In this document: piece after piece, positions 28,224 through 35,310 of the stretch
How the letters are laid out: each line of letters begins with the position of its first letter
Numbering within the stretch: position 1 is the stretch's first letter
Source of the DNA: VAXT01 sp963827725
GTDB lineage: Bacteria; Actinomycetota; Thermoleophilia; Gaiellales; Gaiellaceae
Reading direction: 5' to 3'
DNA length: 64,000 nt
Assembly: GCA_963827725.1 (NCBI GenBank)
Contig: CAWHBM010000001.1
Coordinates: 496,001-560,000 of the forward strand
The notes under the pieces: model-generated
Told to the model about the DNA's origin: nothing
What the model saw: the letters and a program-made list of their open reading frames with translations, nothing else
Databases searched by the model: none
Position numbers and translations under genes: made by a program

Positions 28224-29503
28224 TCGCGGGCGGCGGCGAGCGCGGCGGCGACTTCGTCTGCCTCGGCGTCGCTCAGCGTCCGGCAGTCGAGGAGCAGTCG
28301 CCCGTCGCGCACCACGCCGATCACCGGCGGCTCGCCACCGCGCAAAGGCCCTGCGAGCTCTTCCTCGACGGCGCACGCGAAGCTCGGTAGCTCCGCGAGC
28401 GGGAGCGCGCCCCCGCCGATCCTGGCAACCGTCTCCTCCACCTCGCCGCCGACGAGCTCGGCGAGCCGCTCGGCCCGCGCTCGCACGTCCTCGACGCTCT
28501 CGCCGGCCATCCGCAGCACCGGCACTTCGCGCGCGGCCTTCGCGGGATCGAGATAGAGCATGAGCGTCCCCTCGAGTGCGGCGAGCGTCAGCTTGTCCGC
28601 CCGTACGGCCCTCTGCAGCGGGTGGCGGCGCAGCTTCTCGACGAGCTCGGCGCGTCCGACGACGATCCCCGCCTGCGGGCCGCCGAGCAGCTTGTCGCCG
28701 GAGAAGCAGACGAGGTCGGCGCCGGCCTCGAGGCTCTCCCGTACCGACGGCTCGTCCTCGACCCGCGCGAGCGCGCCCGACCCGAGGTCGTCCACGAGCG
28801 GGAGCCCGTGCCGTTTCGCAACCTTGGCCAGCTCCGCCACGGACGGAAGCTCGGTGAAGCCGACGACGCGAAAGTTCGACTGGTGCACGCGGAGCAGGAC
28901 GGCCGTGTCCGGGCCGACCGCCTTGTCGTAGTCGGCAGCGCGCGTCCTGTTCGTCGTCCCGACCTCGACCAGGCGGGCTCCCGAGCGTGCGAGCACGTCC
29001 GGAATCCGGAAGCCGTCGCCGATCTCGATCAGCTCGCCGCGCGAGACGACCACCTCGCGTCCCTCCGCGAGCGCAGCGAGGGCGAGCAGCACCGCCGCCG
29101 CGTTGTTGTTGACGACGAGGGCTGCCTCGGCACCGGTGAGCCGCCGCAGCACGCCTGCGACGTGATCCTGGCGGGAGCCGCGCGCGCCGGTCGACAGGTC
29201 GTACTCGAGATTCGAGTAACCGCGCCCGACCTCGCTCACTCGCTCGAGCGCCGCCTCCGCCAGCGGGGCGCGGCCGAGGTTCGTGTGGACGATCACGCCG
29301 GTCGCGTTCAGAGCGCGCCGCAGCCGGGCTTCGCGCGCGGCTTCGAGCTCCTCCCGCATGCGCTCGGCGAGGTCGCCGGGCTCGGCGCCTGCTTGGATCT
29401 CCACGCGCGCGCGCGCGAGGACGATGCGAGCGGCCTGGACCGAGAGCGGATCCTCGCTTCCGCGGGCCAGCTCGTCGACCGACGGCAGGTCACGGAGGTT
29501 CAC
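28220..29503 (-). CDS. selA: L-seryl-tRNA(Sec) selenium transferase SelA
   Basis: A 427-residue PLP enzyme converting seryl-tRNA(Sec) to selenocysteyl-tRNA(Sec) with selenophosphate. Diagnostic stretches are LPSVDELARG, ALNATGVIVHTNLGRAPLAE, GYSNLEYDLSTGARGSRQDH, NNNAAAVLLAL and the PLP-lysine segment FSGDKLLGGPQAGIVVG. The GTG start overlaps the stop of the LOG gene (GTGA). selD, needed for selenophosphate, is not in the window. Confidence 0.96.
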   Translation of the reverse strand: MNLRDLPSVDELARGSEDPLSVQAARIVLARARVEIQAGAEPGDLAERMREELEAAREARLRRALNATGVIVHTNLGRAPLAEAALERVSEVGRGYSNLEYDLSTGARGSRQDHVAGVLRRLTGAEAALVVNNNAAAVLLALAALAEGREVVVSRGELIEIGDGFRIPDVLARSGARLVEVGTTNRTRAADYDKAVGPDTAVLLRVHQSNFRVVGFTELPSVAELAKVAKRHGLPLVDDLGSGALARVEDEPSVRESLEAGADLVCFSGDKLLGGPQAGIVVGRAELVEKLRRHPLQRAVRADKLTLAALEGTLMLYLDPAKAAREVPVLRMAGESVEDVRARAERLAELVGGEVEETVARIGGGALPLAELPSFACAVEEELAGPLRGGEPPVIGVVRDGRLLLDCRTLSDAEADEVAAALAAARE

Positions 29504-30198
29504 TGGGCGTCCGCCTTCCTCGGCTCGGCCGGCGTTTCGGTGCTGCGCGTCCCGTAGCTCTCGAGTACGTCCTGCACGGCTTCCTCGAGGTCGTCCGTGA
29601 CGTAGAGGAGATCGAGATCTTCGGGCGAGATCATCCCGTCGGCGAGCATCTCTCCCTTAACCCAGTCGAGCATCTCGCCCCAGTAGTCGGTGTCGACTAA
29701 AACGACGGGGAAGTTCTCCGCCTTGCCCGTCTGGATGAGCGTCAGCGCCTCGAACAGCTCGTCGAGCGTGCCGAAGCCTCCGGGGAAGATGACGAATCCC
29801 TCCGCCGGCTTCACGAAGCACACCTTGCGCGCGTAGAAGTGCTTGAACGTGTAGCCGATGTCGATGTAGGCGTTCGAGCCCTGCTCGTGCGGAAGATCGA
29901 TGTTGAAGCCCACCGAAAGCCCACCGCCTTCCTTCACGCCGCGGTTGGCCGCCTCCATCACACCCGGCCCTCCACCGGTGATCACCGCCCAGCCGGCCTC
30001 GCCGAACCGCCTTCCGACCTCGCGCGCGTCGCGATAGGACTTTGAGTCCTCGCGCACGCGCGCGGAGCCGAAGATCGAGACCGCGGGCCGGTCGATCTTG
30101 TCCACGGCCGCGAAACCGGCCCAGAATTCCCGTGCGATCGAGAGCACGTTCTCCGGTAACGCGCCCTGGTTGCTCGCGAGCAGCCGCTCGTCGTCCAT
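29500..30198 (-). CDS. LOG family protein (TIGR00730 Rossmann fold)
   Basis: A 232-residue protein with the LOG signatures SIFGSARV, GWAVITGGGPGVMEAANRG and the PGGFGTLDELFEALTLIQTGK motif. The PGGxGTxxE group marks cytokinin-riboside phosphoribohydrolases and related nucleotide hydrolases, which cleave nucleoside 5'-monophosphates to base and ribose phosphate. The bacterial substrate is often unclear. The ATG overlaps the stop of the M50 protease gene (TAATG), placing it in the selA-selB chain. Confidence 0.9.
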   Translation of the reverse strand: MDDERLLASNQGALPENVLSIAREFWAGFAAVDKIDRPAVSIFGSARVREDSKSYRDAREVGRRFGEAGWAVITGGGPGVMEAANRGVKEGGGLSVGFNIDLPHEQGSNAYIDIGYTFKHFYARKVCFVKPAEGFVIFPGGFGTLDELFEALTLIQTGKAENFPVVLVDTDYWGEMLDWVKGEMLADGMISPEDLDLLYVTDDLEEAVQDVLESYGTRSTETPAEPRKADAQ

Positions 30199-31034
30199 TA
30201 CTGAAGGAGCTTCTCGTCCACCTGCGTCGCGTTCATGCCGACCACGAGCAGGATCGCGAGCCCGAAGTAGAGGACGGCCATGATCACTCGTCGCCTCGGT
30301 GTGACCCGGTAGTAGGACTGCATCTCCGGATGGTCTCGCACCTTCCAGCGCTGCCAGAGCTCCATGCCGGAGAAGAGCAGGATGATGATCAGGATCGGGT
30401 TCGGGAAGAGGAAGACGAGCCCGAGCAGCGCCACGAAGCCGACGACCCAGAGCGCGGGGTGGAGCGCGCCGACGATTCGGCCGCCGTCCAGTGGGACGAT
30501 CGGCAACAGGTTGAACAGGTTGATGAGGAAGCCGAGGAAGGCCAGCGCACGCAGGTGATTTGAATTGTTCACCTCGCCCGCCATCCAGATCGCCCCCGCG
30601 CCGGCTGTTCCGACGATTGGCCCGGCGATCGCCACCTTCGCCTCGTTCCAGGCGTCCTGAGGCATTTCCTTCATCGTGATCATCGCCCCGAGGAACGGGA
30701 TGAAGAGAGGCGCGCTCACCGGCAGTCCCTGGCGCTTCGCTTCCAGTACGTGGCCCATCTCGTGCACGAAGAGCAGGACGATGAGGCCGATCCCGAACCA
30801 CCAGCCGCCGTACCAGACGTAGAACGCGGCCGAGACGAACATGGAGAGGAGGAACTTGCCCTTGAGCAGGACGCCTCCGTACTTGATGACGAGCAATCCC
30901 AGCGCGATCAGTGGCGCGAAGAGCTTGCGGAGGATGGGGAAACGAGGCTCGTGGCGGACGGGCGCGGGCGGCTCGTAGTAGGCCTCGGCCAGGCGGGCGC
31001 GCTCTTCTGGGGTGAGCTCGGTCACAAGACTCAT
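30198..31034 (-). CDS. M50 family (site-2-protease-like) membrane metalloprotease
   Basis: A 278-residue polytopic membrane protein with the zinc motif FVHEMGHVLEAKRQG within a helix, and LLPIVPLDGGRIVGAL carrying the third ligand Asp, both typical of M50 intramembrane zinc proteases. A KEMPQDAWNEAKVAIAGPIVG loop lies between. It probably cleaves membrane-anchored substrates such as anti-sigma factors. The family N-terminus fixes the ATG at 31034 (MSLVTELTPEERARL); the frame is open farther upstream only by chance. It heads the chain M50-LOG-selA-methyltransferase-selB. Confidence 0.9.
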   Translation of the reverse strand: MSLVTELTPEERARLAEAYYEPPAPVRHEPRFPILRKLFAPLIALGLLVIKYGGVLLKGKFLLSMFVSAAFYVWYGGWWFGIGLIVLLFVHEMGHVLEAKRQGLPVSAPLFIPFLGAMITMKEMPQDAWNEAKVAIAGPIVGTAGAGAIWMAGEVNNSNHLRALAFLGFLINLFNLLPIVPLDGGRIVGALHPALWVVGFVALLGLVFLFPNPILIIILLFSGMELWQRWKVRDHPEMQSYYRVTPRRRVIMAVLYFGLAILLVVGMNATQVDEKLLQ

Positions 31035-31161
31035 GGTACCCCTGGGCCTCGGGGGCAACTCTGTGCCGAAAGTGCGCGGAGTTCGACGTGCCGGGCACCG
31101 CCGAGCGCGGCAGCCTGTAGTTGAGGAGACCGACTCGTCCCAACCATCGAGGAGGTCATTC

Positions 31162-31860
31162 GTGCGGAAAGCTCGAACCATCGCCATGCTCGCCGGAACC
31201 GCGCTCGTGCTCACCGCGCTCGCGGCCGGTCCCGCCGGCGGCGCGGCCAGGCGCTCGATCGCCGCGTTCGCGGCCAACGCCGGTGCGGTGAACGGCATCA
31301 AGGCATCGCGCACGCCGAGGCCCGGCCGGCTCGTTTCCCTCGGCCGCAATGCGAAGTTCCCGGCCTCGGTCGTGCCGATCCAGCGCGGCGCCCGCGGGGC
31401 CACCGGGCCGCAGGGGCCGGCCGGTCTCTCCGGTCCGGCGGGGCCACAGGGCCCGGCAGGAGCACCCGGCGCCGCAGGGCCGGGCGCGGCCAAGCTGAGC
31501 CTCGACGTCCCCGTGAACACGCCTGCGGCGACCGTGCTCACGTTCGGCGGCCTGATCCTGAGAGCCGCTTGCTCCAGCGCGGGCGACATGACGATCACCG
31601 CGCGGTCCACGCTCGACAACGCCCGCGTCCACGTCGCAGGCGTCGACGACACCGAGGCGTTCTTCCGAGAGGACGACGACCTCGATGCAAGCTCGGACTA
31701 CGACGTCCTCGGCGCCAACGACGACGACGTCGCGGGCACGATCGTCTTCCGCACGCCGACGGGAACCTCCGTCGTCAGCGTGTCCTTCCTGGCCGAGGAG
31801 TACTCGCTCGGCGGCACCGGCCGCTGTCAGTTCGCCGGCACCGGAGTGGTCGCCCAGTAG
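31162..31860 (+). CDS. Secreted collagen-like repeat protein
   Basis: A 232-residue exported protein. GTG at 31162 follows GAGGAGG; the signal peptide is MRKARTIAMLAGTALVLTAL. Next is a segment (AAFAANAGAVNGIKASRTPR and PGRLVSLGRNAKFPASVV) also present in the broken gene at 20062-20543. A short Gly-X-Y collagen stretch (GARGATGPQGPAGLSGPAGP) then leads to a compact acidic beta domain of about 120 residues. Likely a surface or matrix protein that trimerises through the collagen part. Function not known. Confidence 0.78.
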   Translation: MRKARTIAMLAGTALVLTALAAGPAGGAARRSIAAFAANAGAVNGIKASRTPRPGRLVSLGRNAKFPASVVPIQRGARGATGPQGPAGLSGPAGPQGPAGAPGAAGPGAAKLSLDVPVNTPAATVLTFGGLILRAACSSAGDMTITARSTLDNARVHVAGVDDTEAFFREDDDLDASSDYDVLGANDDDVAGTIVFRTPTGTSVVSVSFLAEEYSLGGTGRCQFAGTGVVAQ

Positions 31861-31874
31861 AACGCCGGCACGTT

Positions 31875-31902
31875 GGGGACGGGGCCTTCGGGTCCCGTCC
31901 CC
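31875..31902 (+). terminator. UUCG-loop hairpin terminator of the collagen-like gene
   Basis: GGGGACGGGGCC and GGTCCCGTCCCC pair over 12 bp (one G-T) around a TTCG tetraloop, 14 bases after the stop at 31860. No T-run follows, as is common for GC-rich actinobacterial terminators. Confidence 0.7.
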
Positions 31903-31986
31903 AGGGCGTCTCAAACCTTGTGAAAACTGCCTGAACGGGCTAACGTCAGGCGCTAACTGCTTTCCGAAAAACGAGGGGGAGACTCG

Positions 31987-34173
31987 ATGGGCGGAGACAA
32001 ACGGCGAAAGCCGCGCATTGCGCTCGGCGCAGCGCTTGCACTGGGCGCGTTGATGGCGGGCGCAGCACCTGTTCTGGCGACGAAGGGCTCGGTCGAGCGA
32101 TTCACGGCCGCACCAATCGAGGCCAAGGTCATGGACCAGCTCGCCGCAAACGGCGAGGCCTCGGTCGCCATCTACCTGAAGGACCAGGCCGATCTGAGCG
32201 CTGCCTACGGCATGGGCGAGGATGCCCGCGGCCGCTACGTCTACAAGACTCTGAGAAATCACGCCGCTCGCACGCAGGCGCCGCTCAAGGCCCTGCTTAC
32301 TTCTCGCGGCGTCTCGTACAAGTCGTTCTGGGTCGCAAACGTGGTCTTCGCCACGGGCGACCGCTCGCTGATCGAGACTCTCGCCGCGCGCTCGGACGTG
32401 GAGACGATCGAGTCGAACGCGAAGTCCAGGTGGCTCCAGACCGAGACGGCAGCCCCGGACGTGAAGGACTCACCCGACACGGTCGAGCCCGGCGTCAACC
32501 AGGTGCATGCTCCCGGGATGTGGGCGCTTGGCCACACCGGACAGGGCATCGTGATCGCCAACCAGGACACCGGCGTCCGGTGGAGCCATAACGCGCTCAA
32601 GCCGCACTACCGCGGCTGGGACGGGTCGAACGCCAATCACAACTACAACTGGCACGACTCGATCCACACCGGCGGCGGCTCGTGCGGAGCGAACACCATC
32701 GTGCCCTGCGACGACAACGGCCACGGCACCCACACGACAGGTACGACCGCGGGTGACGACGGCTCTCCTGGGCCGAACCAGGTCGGCGTCGCTCCGGGTG
32801 CCAAGTGGATCGGCTGCCGGAACATGGACCAGGGAGTCGGGACTCCGGCGACCTACACGGAGTGCTTCCAGTTCTTTATCGCGCCGACAGACCTGAACGG
32901 TGGGAATCCGGACCCGTCGCTCCGTCCGCACGTGATGAACAACAGCTGGACGTGCCCGCCGAGCGAAGGCTGTGCGCCCACGACGCTGCAGACGATCGTC
33001 GAGAACACGGAAGCCGCCGGCATCATCGTGGAAGCCTCCGCAGGCAACGGCGGCCCGGGCTGCAGCACCGTTGCGGATCCGCCCGCGATCTATGCCGCGT
33101 CGCTCTCGACCGGCGCGCTCACGACGAGCACGATGAGCGTCGTAGGCTTCAGTAGCCGCGGCCCGGTCACGACCGACGGCTCCGGCCGCATCAAGCCGGA
33201 CCTCGTCGCACCGGGCACGAACACCCGCTCTTCGACTCGAACGAGCGACAGCTCCTACGGGGCCTCGAGCGGCACGTCGATGGCCGGTCCGCACGTCGTC
33301 GGCGTCGTTGCTCTGCTCTGGTCGGCTCGCCCCGACCTGGTCAGGAACATCGCCGCAACGAAGGCGCTCCTGGCGGGCACCGCCAACCCGAACGTGACGG
33401 CGAGCAACGGGACCGAATGCGGCGGCATCAGCCAGGTGCCCAACAACCACTTCGGCCACGGCCTGGTGGACGCGACGGCTGCGTACAACGGCGGTCTTGT
33501 CGGAACGGTCGGTCCGGGCAACACGATCGACCTGAAGCACGCAGACGGAACACCCGTGACTTCGCTTCCGGCCGGGGAGTACACGATCCTCGTCCGCGAT
33601 CTCGCGAACATCCACAACTTCCACCTGTTCGGCCCGGGCGGCGTCGACGAGTTGACCGATGTCGTTGGGACGGGTGAGGTGAGCTGGACTGTGACCTTCG
33701 TCGCGGGGGAGTACACGTACCAGTGCGATCCGCACAGCACGAGCCTGTTCGGCAACTTCACCGTAACCGGCGGTCCGCCTCCGCCTCCGCCACCTCCCCC
33801 GCCACCTCCGCCGCCTCCGCCTCCGCCACCGCCACCACCACCACCGCCTCCACCGGTTCCACCACCACCTCCGCCTCCACCACCGCCACCTCCGCCTCCG
33901 CCTCCGCCACCTCCGCCACCTCCGCCGCCACCACCGCCTCCGCCACCGCCACCGCCGCCGCCACCTCCGCCACCGGCACGCTGCCGGGTGCCGAGGGTGA
34001 TCGGCCTGAGGCTCGTTCAGGCACGGGCTCGGATCCGCAGGGCCCGCTGCTCCGTCGGCCGCGTCCGCCGCGCTCGCTCCAGGCGAGTCGGCCGCGTGAT
34101 CGCTCAGAGCCCGAGGCCCGGCGCCGTCAGGGCGCGCGGCTTCAGGGTCAACCTGGTGGTCGGCCGGCGCTAA
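31987..34173 (+). CDS. Secreted subtilase with cupredoxin-like domain and polyproline-PASTA tail
   Basis: A 728-residue exported serine protease (family S8). A signal peptide (LGAALALGALMAGAAPVLA) is followed by an I9-like propeptide. The catalytic triad is Asp194 (IANQDTGV), His246 (NGHGTHTTG) and Ser431 (SSGTSMAGPH). Residues about 505-595 look like a cupredoxin: VRDLANIHNFHLFGPGG gives a His and YTYQCDPHSTSLFGNFTV the Cys-x2-His pair, with Leu where the axial Met is usual. Then come 66 prolines in 67 codons and a 65-residue Arg-rich PASTA domain ending VNLVVGRR. The protease probably acts outside the cell or at its surface. Monocistronic, with terminator. Confidence 0.9.
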   Translation: MGGDKRRKPRIALGAALALGALMAGAAPVLATKGSVERFTAAPIEAKVMDQLAANGEASVAIYLKDQADLSAAYGMGEDARGRYVYKTLRNHAARTQAPLKALLTSRGVSYKSFWVANVVFATGDRSLIETLAARSDVETIESNAKSRWLQTETAAPDVKDSPDTVEPGVNQVHAPGMWALGHTGQGIVIANQDTGVRWSHNALKPHYRGWDGSNANHNYNWHDSIHTGGGSCGANTIVPCDDNGHGTHTTGTTAGDDGSPGPNQVGVAPGAKWIGCRNMDQGVGTPATYTECFQFFIAPTDLNGGNPDPSLRPHVMNNSWTCPPSEGCAPTTLQTIVENTEAAGIIVEASAGNGGPGCSTVADPPAIYAASLSTGALTTSTMSVVGFSSRGPVTTDGSGRIKPDLVAPGTNTRSSTRTSDSSYGASSGTSMAGPHVVGVVALLWSARPDLVRNIAATKALLAGTANPNVTASNGTECGGISQVPNNHFGHGLVDATAAYNGGLVGTVGPGNTIDLKHADGTPVTSLPAGEYTILVRDLANIHNFHLFGPGGVDELTDVVGTGEVSWTVTFVAGEYTYQCDPHSTSLFGNFTVTGGPPPPPPPPPPPPPPPPPPPPPPPPPPPVPPPPPPPPPPPPPPPPPPPPPPPPPPPPPPPPPPPPPPPARCRVPRVIGLRLVQARARIRRARCSVGRVRRARSRRVGRVIAQSPRPGAVRARGFRVNLVVGRR
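33775..33975 (+). repeat. CCN tract encoding 66 prolines with one valine
   Basis: Sixty-seven consecutive codons, all CCN except one GTT at 33856-33858. Proline codons alternate among CCG, CCT, CCA and CCC, so the tract is under selection as protein and is not a simple nucleotide repeat. It forms a rigid polyproline spacer between the cupredoxin-like and PASTA domains of the subtilase. Confidence 0.95.
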
Positions 34174-34196
34174 CGCGCTAATAGAAACGACTGCAC

Positions 34197-34230
34197 GGGA
34201 GGGCCTCCGCTAAGGGGGCCCTCCGTTTTT
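34197..34230 (+). terminator. Intrinsic terminator of the subtilase gene
   Basis: GGAGGGCC (34198-34205) and GGCCCTCC (34217-34224) form a perfect 8-bp stem, followed by GTTTTT. It lies 24 bases after the subtilase stop and separates it from the orphan polyproline-PASTA frame. Confidence 0.85.
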
Positions 34231-34252
34231 CTGGTCGCGAGTTTCAAAACGC

Positions 34253-34603
34253 TTGACCTTCACGCCGACCGGCCCGCCGCCGCCTCCTCCTCCTCCACCG
34301 CTGCCTCCCCCTCCTCCTCCACCACCGCTCCCGCCACCGCCTCCTCCGCCGGCGCCTTTGCCACCGCCGCCACCGCCGCCACCGCCACCTCCGCCGCCCG
34401 CGGTTGCGCGCTGCAAGGTGCCGCGGGTGATCGGGCTGCGACTCGCGACCGCGCGGACACGGATCCGTCGCGCGCGCTGCTCGGTCGGAAAGGTCAGGCG
34501 CGCCCGCTCAAAGCGAGTCGGACGAGTGCTCTCTCAGAGCCCGCGGGCGGGCTCGTTGCGCGTGCGAGGCGGCAAGGTCAACCTCGTCGTCGGCCGCCGC
34601 TAG
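34253..34603 (+). CDS. Orphan polyproline-PASTA tail (fragment or tail-only protein)
   Basis: The frame encodes about 45 mostly proline residues followed by a 65-residue PASTA domain (ARCKVPRVIGLRLATARTRI to VNLVVGRR) that closely matches the tails of the subtilase and neprosin proteins. There is no signal peptide, no catalytic domain and no clear start: TTG at 34253 lacks a ribosome site, and the region lies 23 bases past a terminator. It is most easily explained as a leftover of a tail duplication or of a gene that lost its front. The frame is open only from 34214. The stop overlaps the stop of the opposing MoaDE gene. Confidence 0.55.
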   Translation: MTFTPTGPPPPPPPPPLPPPPPPPPLPPPPPPPAPLPPPPPPPPPPPPPAVARCKVPRVIGLRLATARTRIRRARCSVGKVRRARSKRVGRVLSQSPRAGSLRVRGGKVNLVVGRR

Positions 34604-35240
34604 GATCCGCGGCCGATCCACTCCTCGCCGCCCTCGTAGACCTCCTTCTTCCAGAGCGGGACTCGTGCCTTGAGAGCCTCGATCACGTCGGCGCACGCCG
34701 CAAGCGCGTCCTGGCGATGCGGCGCCGAGACCGCGATCGCGACGCTCGTCCCGCCGACTTCGACCCGTCCCGTCCGATGCGCGATCGCCACCTTGCACAG
34801 GTCGTAGCGCTCCTGAACGTCGTCGGCGATCTCGGCCATGACCTGCTCGGCCATGTCTTCGTAGGCCTCGTACTCGAGCGCGATCACCTCGCGGCCGCGT
34901 GACTGGGCTCGAACGGTGCCGATGAAGGTCGCGATCGCACCGGCCCGCTCGTCCACGACCTCGACGACGACGGCCGTCAGGTTCACCGGCCCCTCGGTCA
35001 GCCGGAACGCGCCGCCCGAGACGGGCGGGATCAGCGCTACCTCGTCGCCGTCTGCGAGAGGCTGCTCAGGCTCCGCGTAGGCGCGGTTGACCGCGTAGAG
35101 AAGCCCTGGCGGCTCAGCTCCCAGCTCGAAGCGCCGGCCAAAGATCGGCGACCGAAGCTCCCTCCGGCAGCTCAACCTCCTGCTGGCCCGCAACCGGCCT
35201 GCTCGCGCAGACCGGCAAAGAGCCTGACGACGACCAGCAC
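34600..35240 (-). CDS. MoaD-MoaE fusion molybdopterin synthase (MoaX-like), frame-shifted in the MoaD part
   Basis: The last 150 residues are MoaE (VVDERAGAIATFIGTVRAQS, IALEYEAYEDMA, CKVAIAHRTGRVEVGG, VPLWKKEVYEGGEEW with the active-site lysines). The front is MoaD, ending LLYAVNRAYAEPEQPLADGD and VALIPPVSGG. Its first 45 residues continue in other frames: VLVVVRLFAGLREQAG, then GQQEVELPEGASVADLWPAL, each shift fixed by removing one base (near 35200 and 35150). Restored length is 212 residues from GTG 35240. As in mycobacterial MoaX, the internal Gly-Gly must be freed by cleavage to carry the thiocarboxylate used to make molybdopterin. The frame breaks may be sequence errors. Confidence 0.85.
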
Positions 35241-35261
35241 AGGCGTAGCGTACGGCGACCG

Positions 35262-35274
35262 GACTGAGATAGTG
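35262..35274 (+). promoter_or_regulatory. Promoter motif upstream of the C1q-like gene
   Basis: GACTGAGATAGTG lies 36 bases before the ATG at 35311. The near-identical GACTGGGATAGTG lies exactly the same distance before the paralogous gene at 36258. GATAGT would serve as a -10 box. Confidence 0.5.
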
Positions 35275-35310
35275 GGGCCGCCGTCATTTCTCGACTTCCG
35301 AGGGAGGATC

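Noticed and set aside
30198..31652. A 484-residue version of the M50 protease gene extending upstream to 31652
   Set aside because: The extra N-terminus is antisense to the collagen-like gene and low-complexity; family similarity begins at ATG 31034.
32470..33735. A 421-residue frame antisense to the subtilase
   Set aside because: Arg/Val-rich mirror of the protease codons without any domain; the subtilase has triad, signal peptide and terminator.
33775..34400. Repetitive CCN blocks as a possible CRISPR or satellite array
   Set aside because: The repeats are proline codons in an open frame with no uniform unit or spacers.
34210..34416. Glycine-rich minus-strand frames opposite the proline tracts
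   Set aside because: Poly-Gly is simply the complement of CCN codons; no start signals or conserved features.
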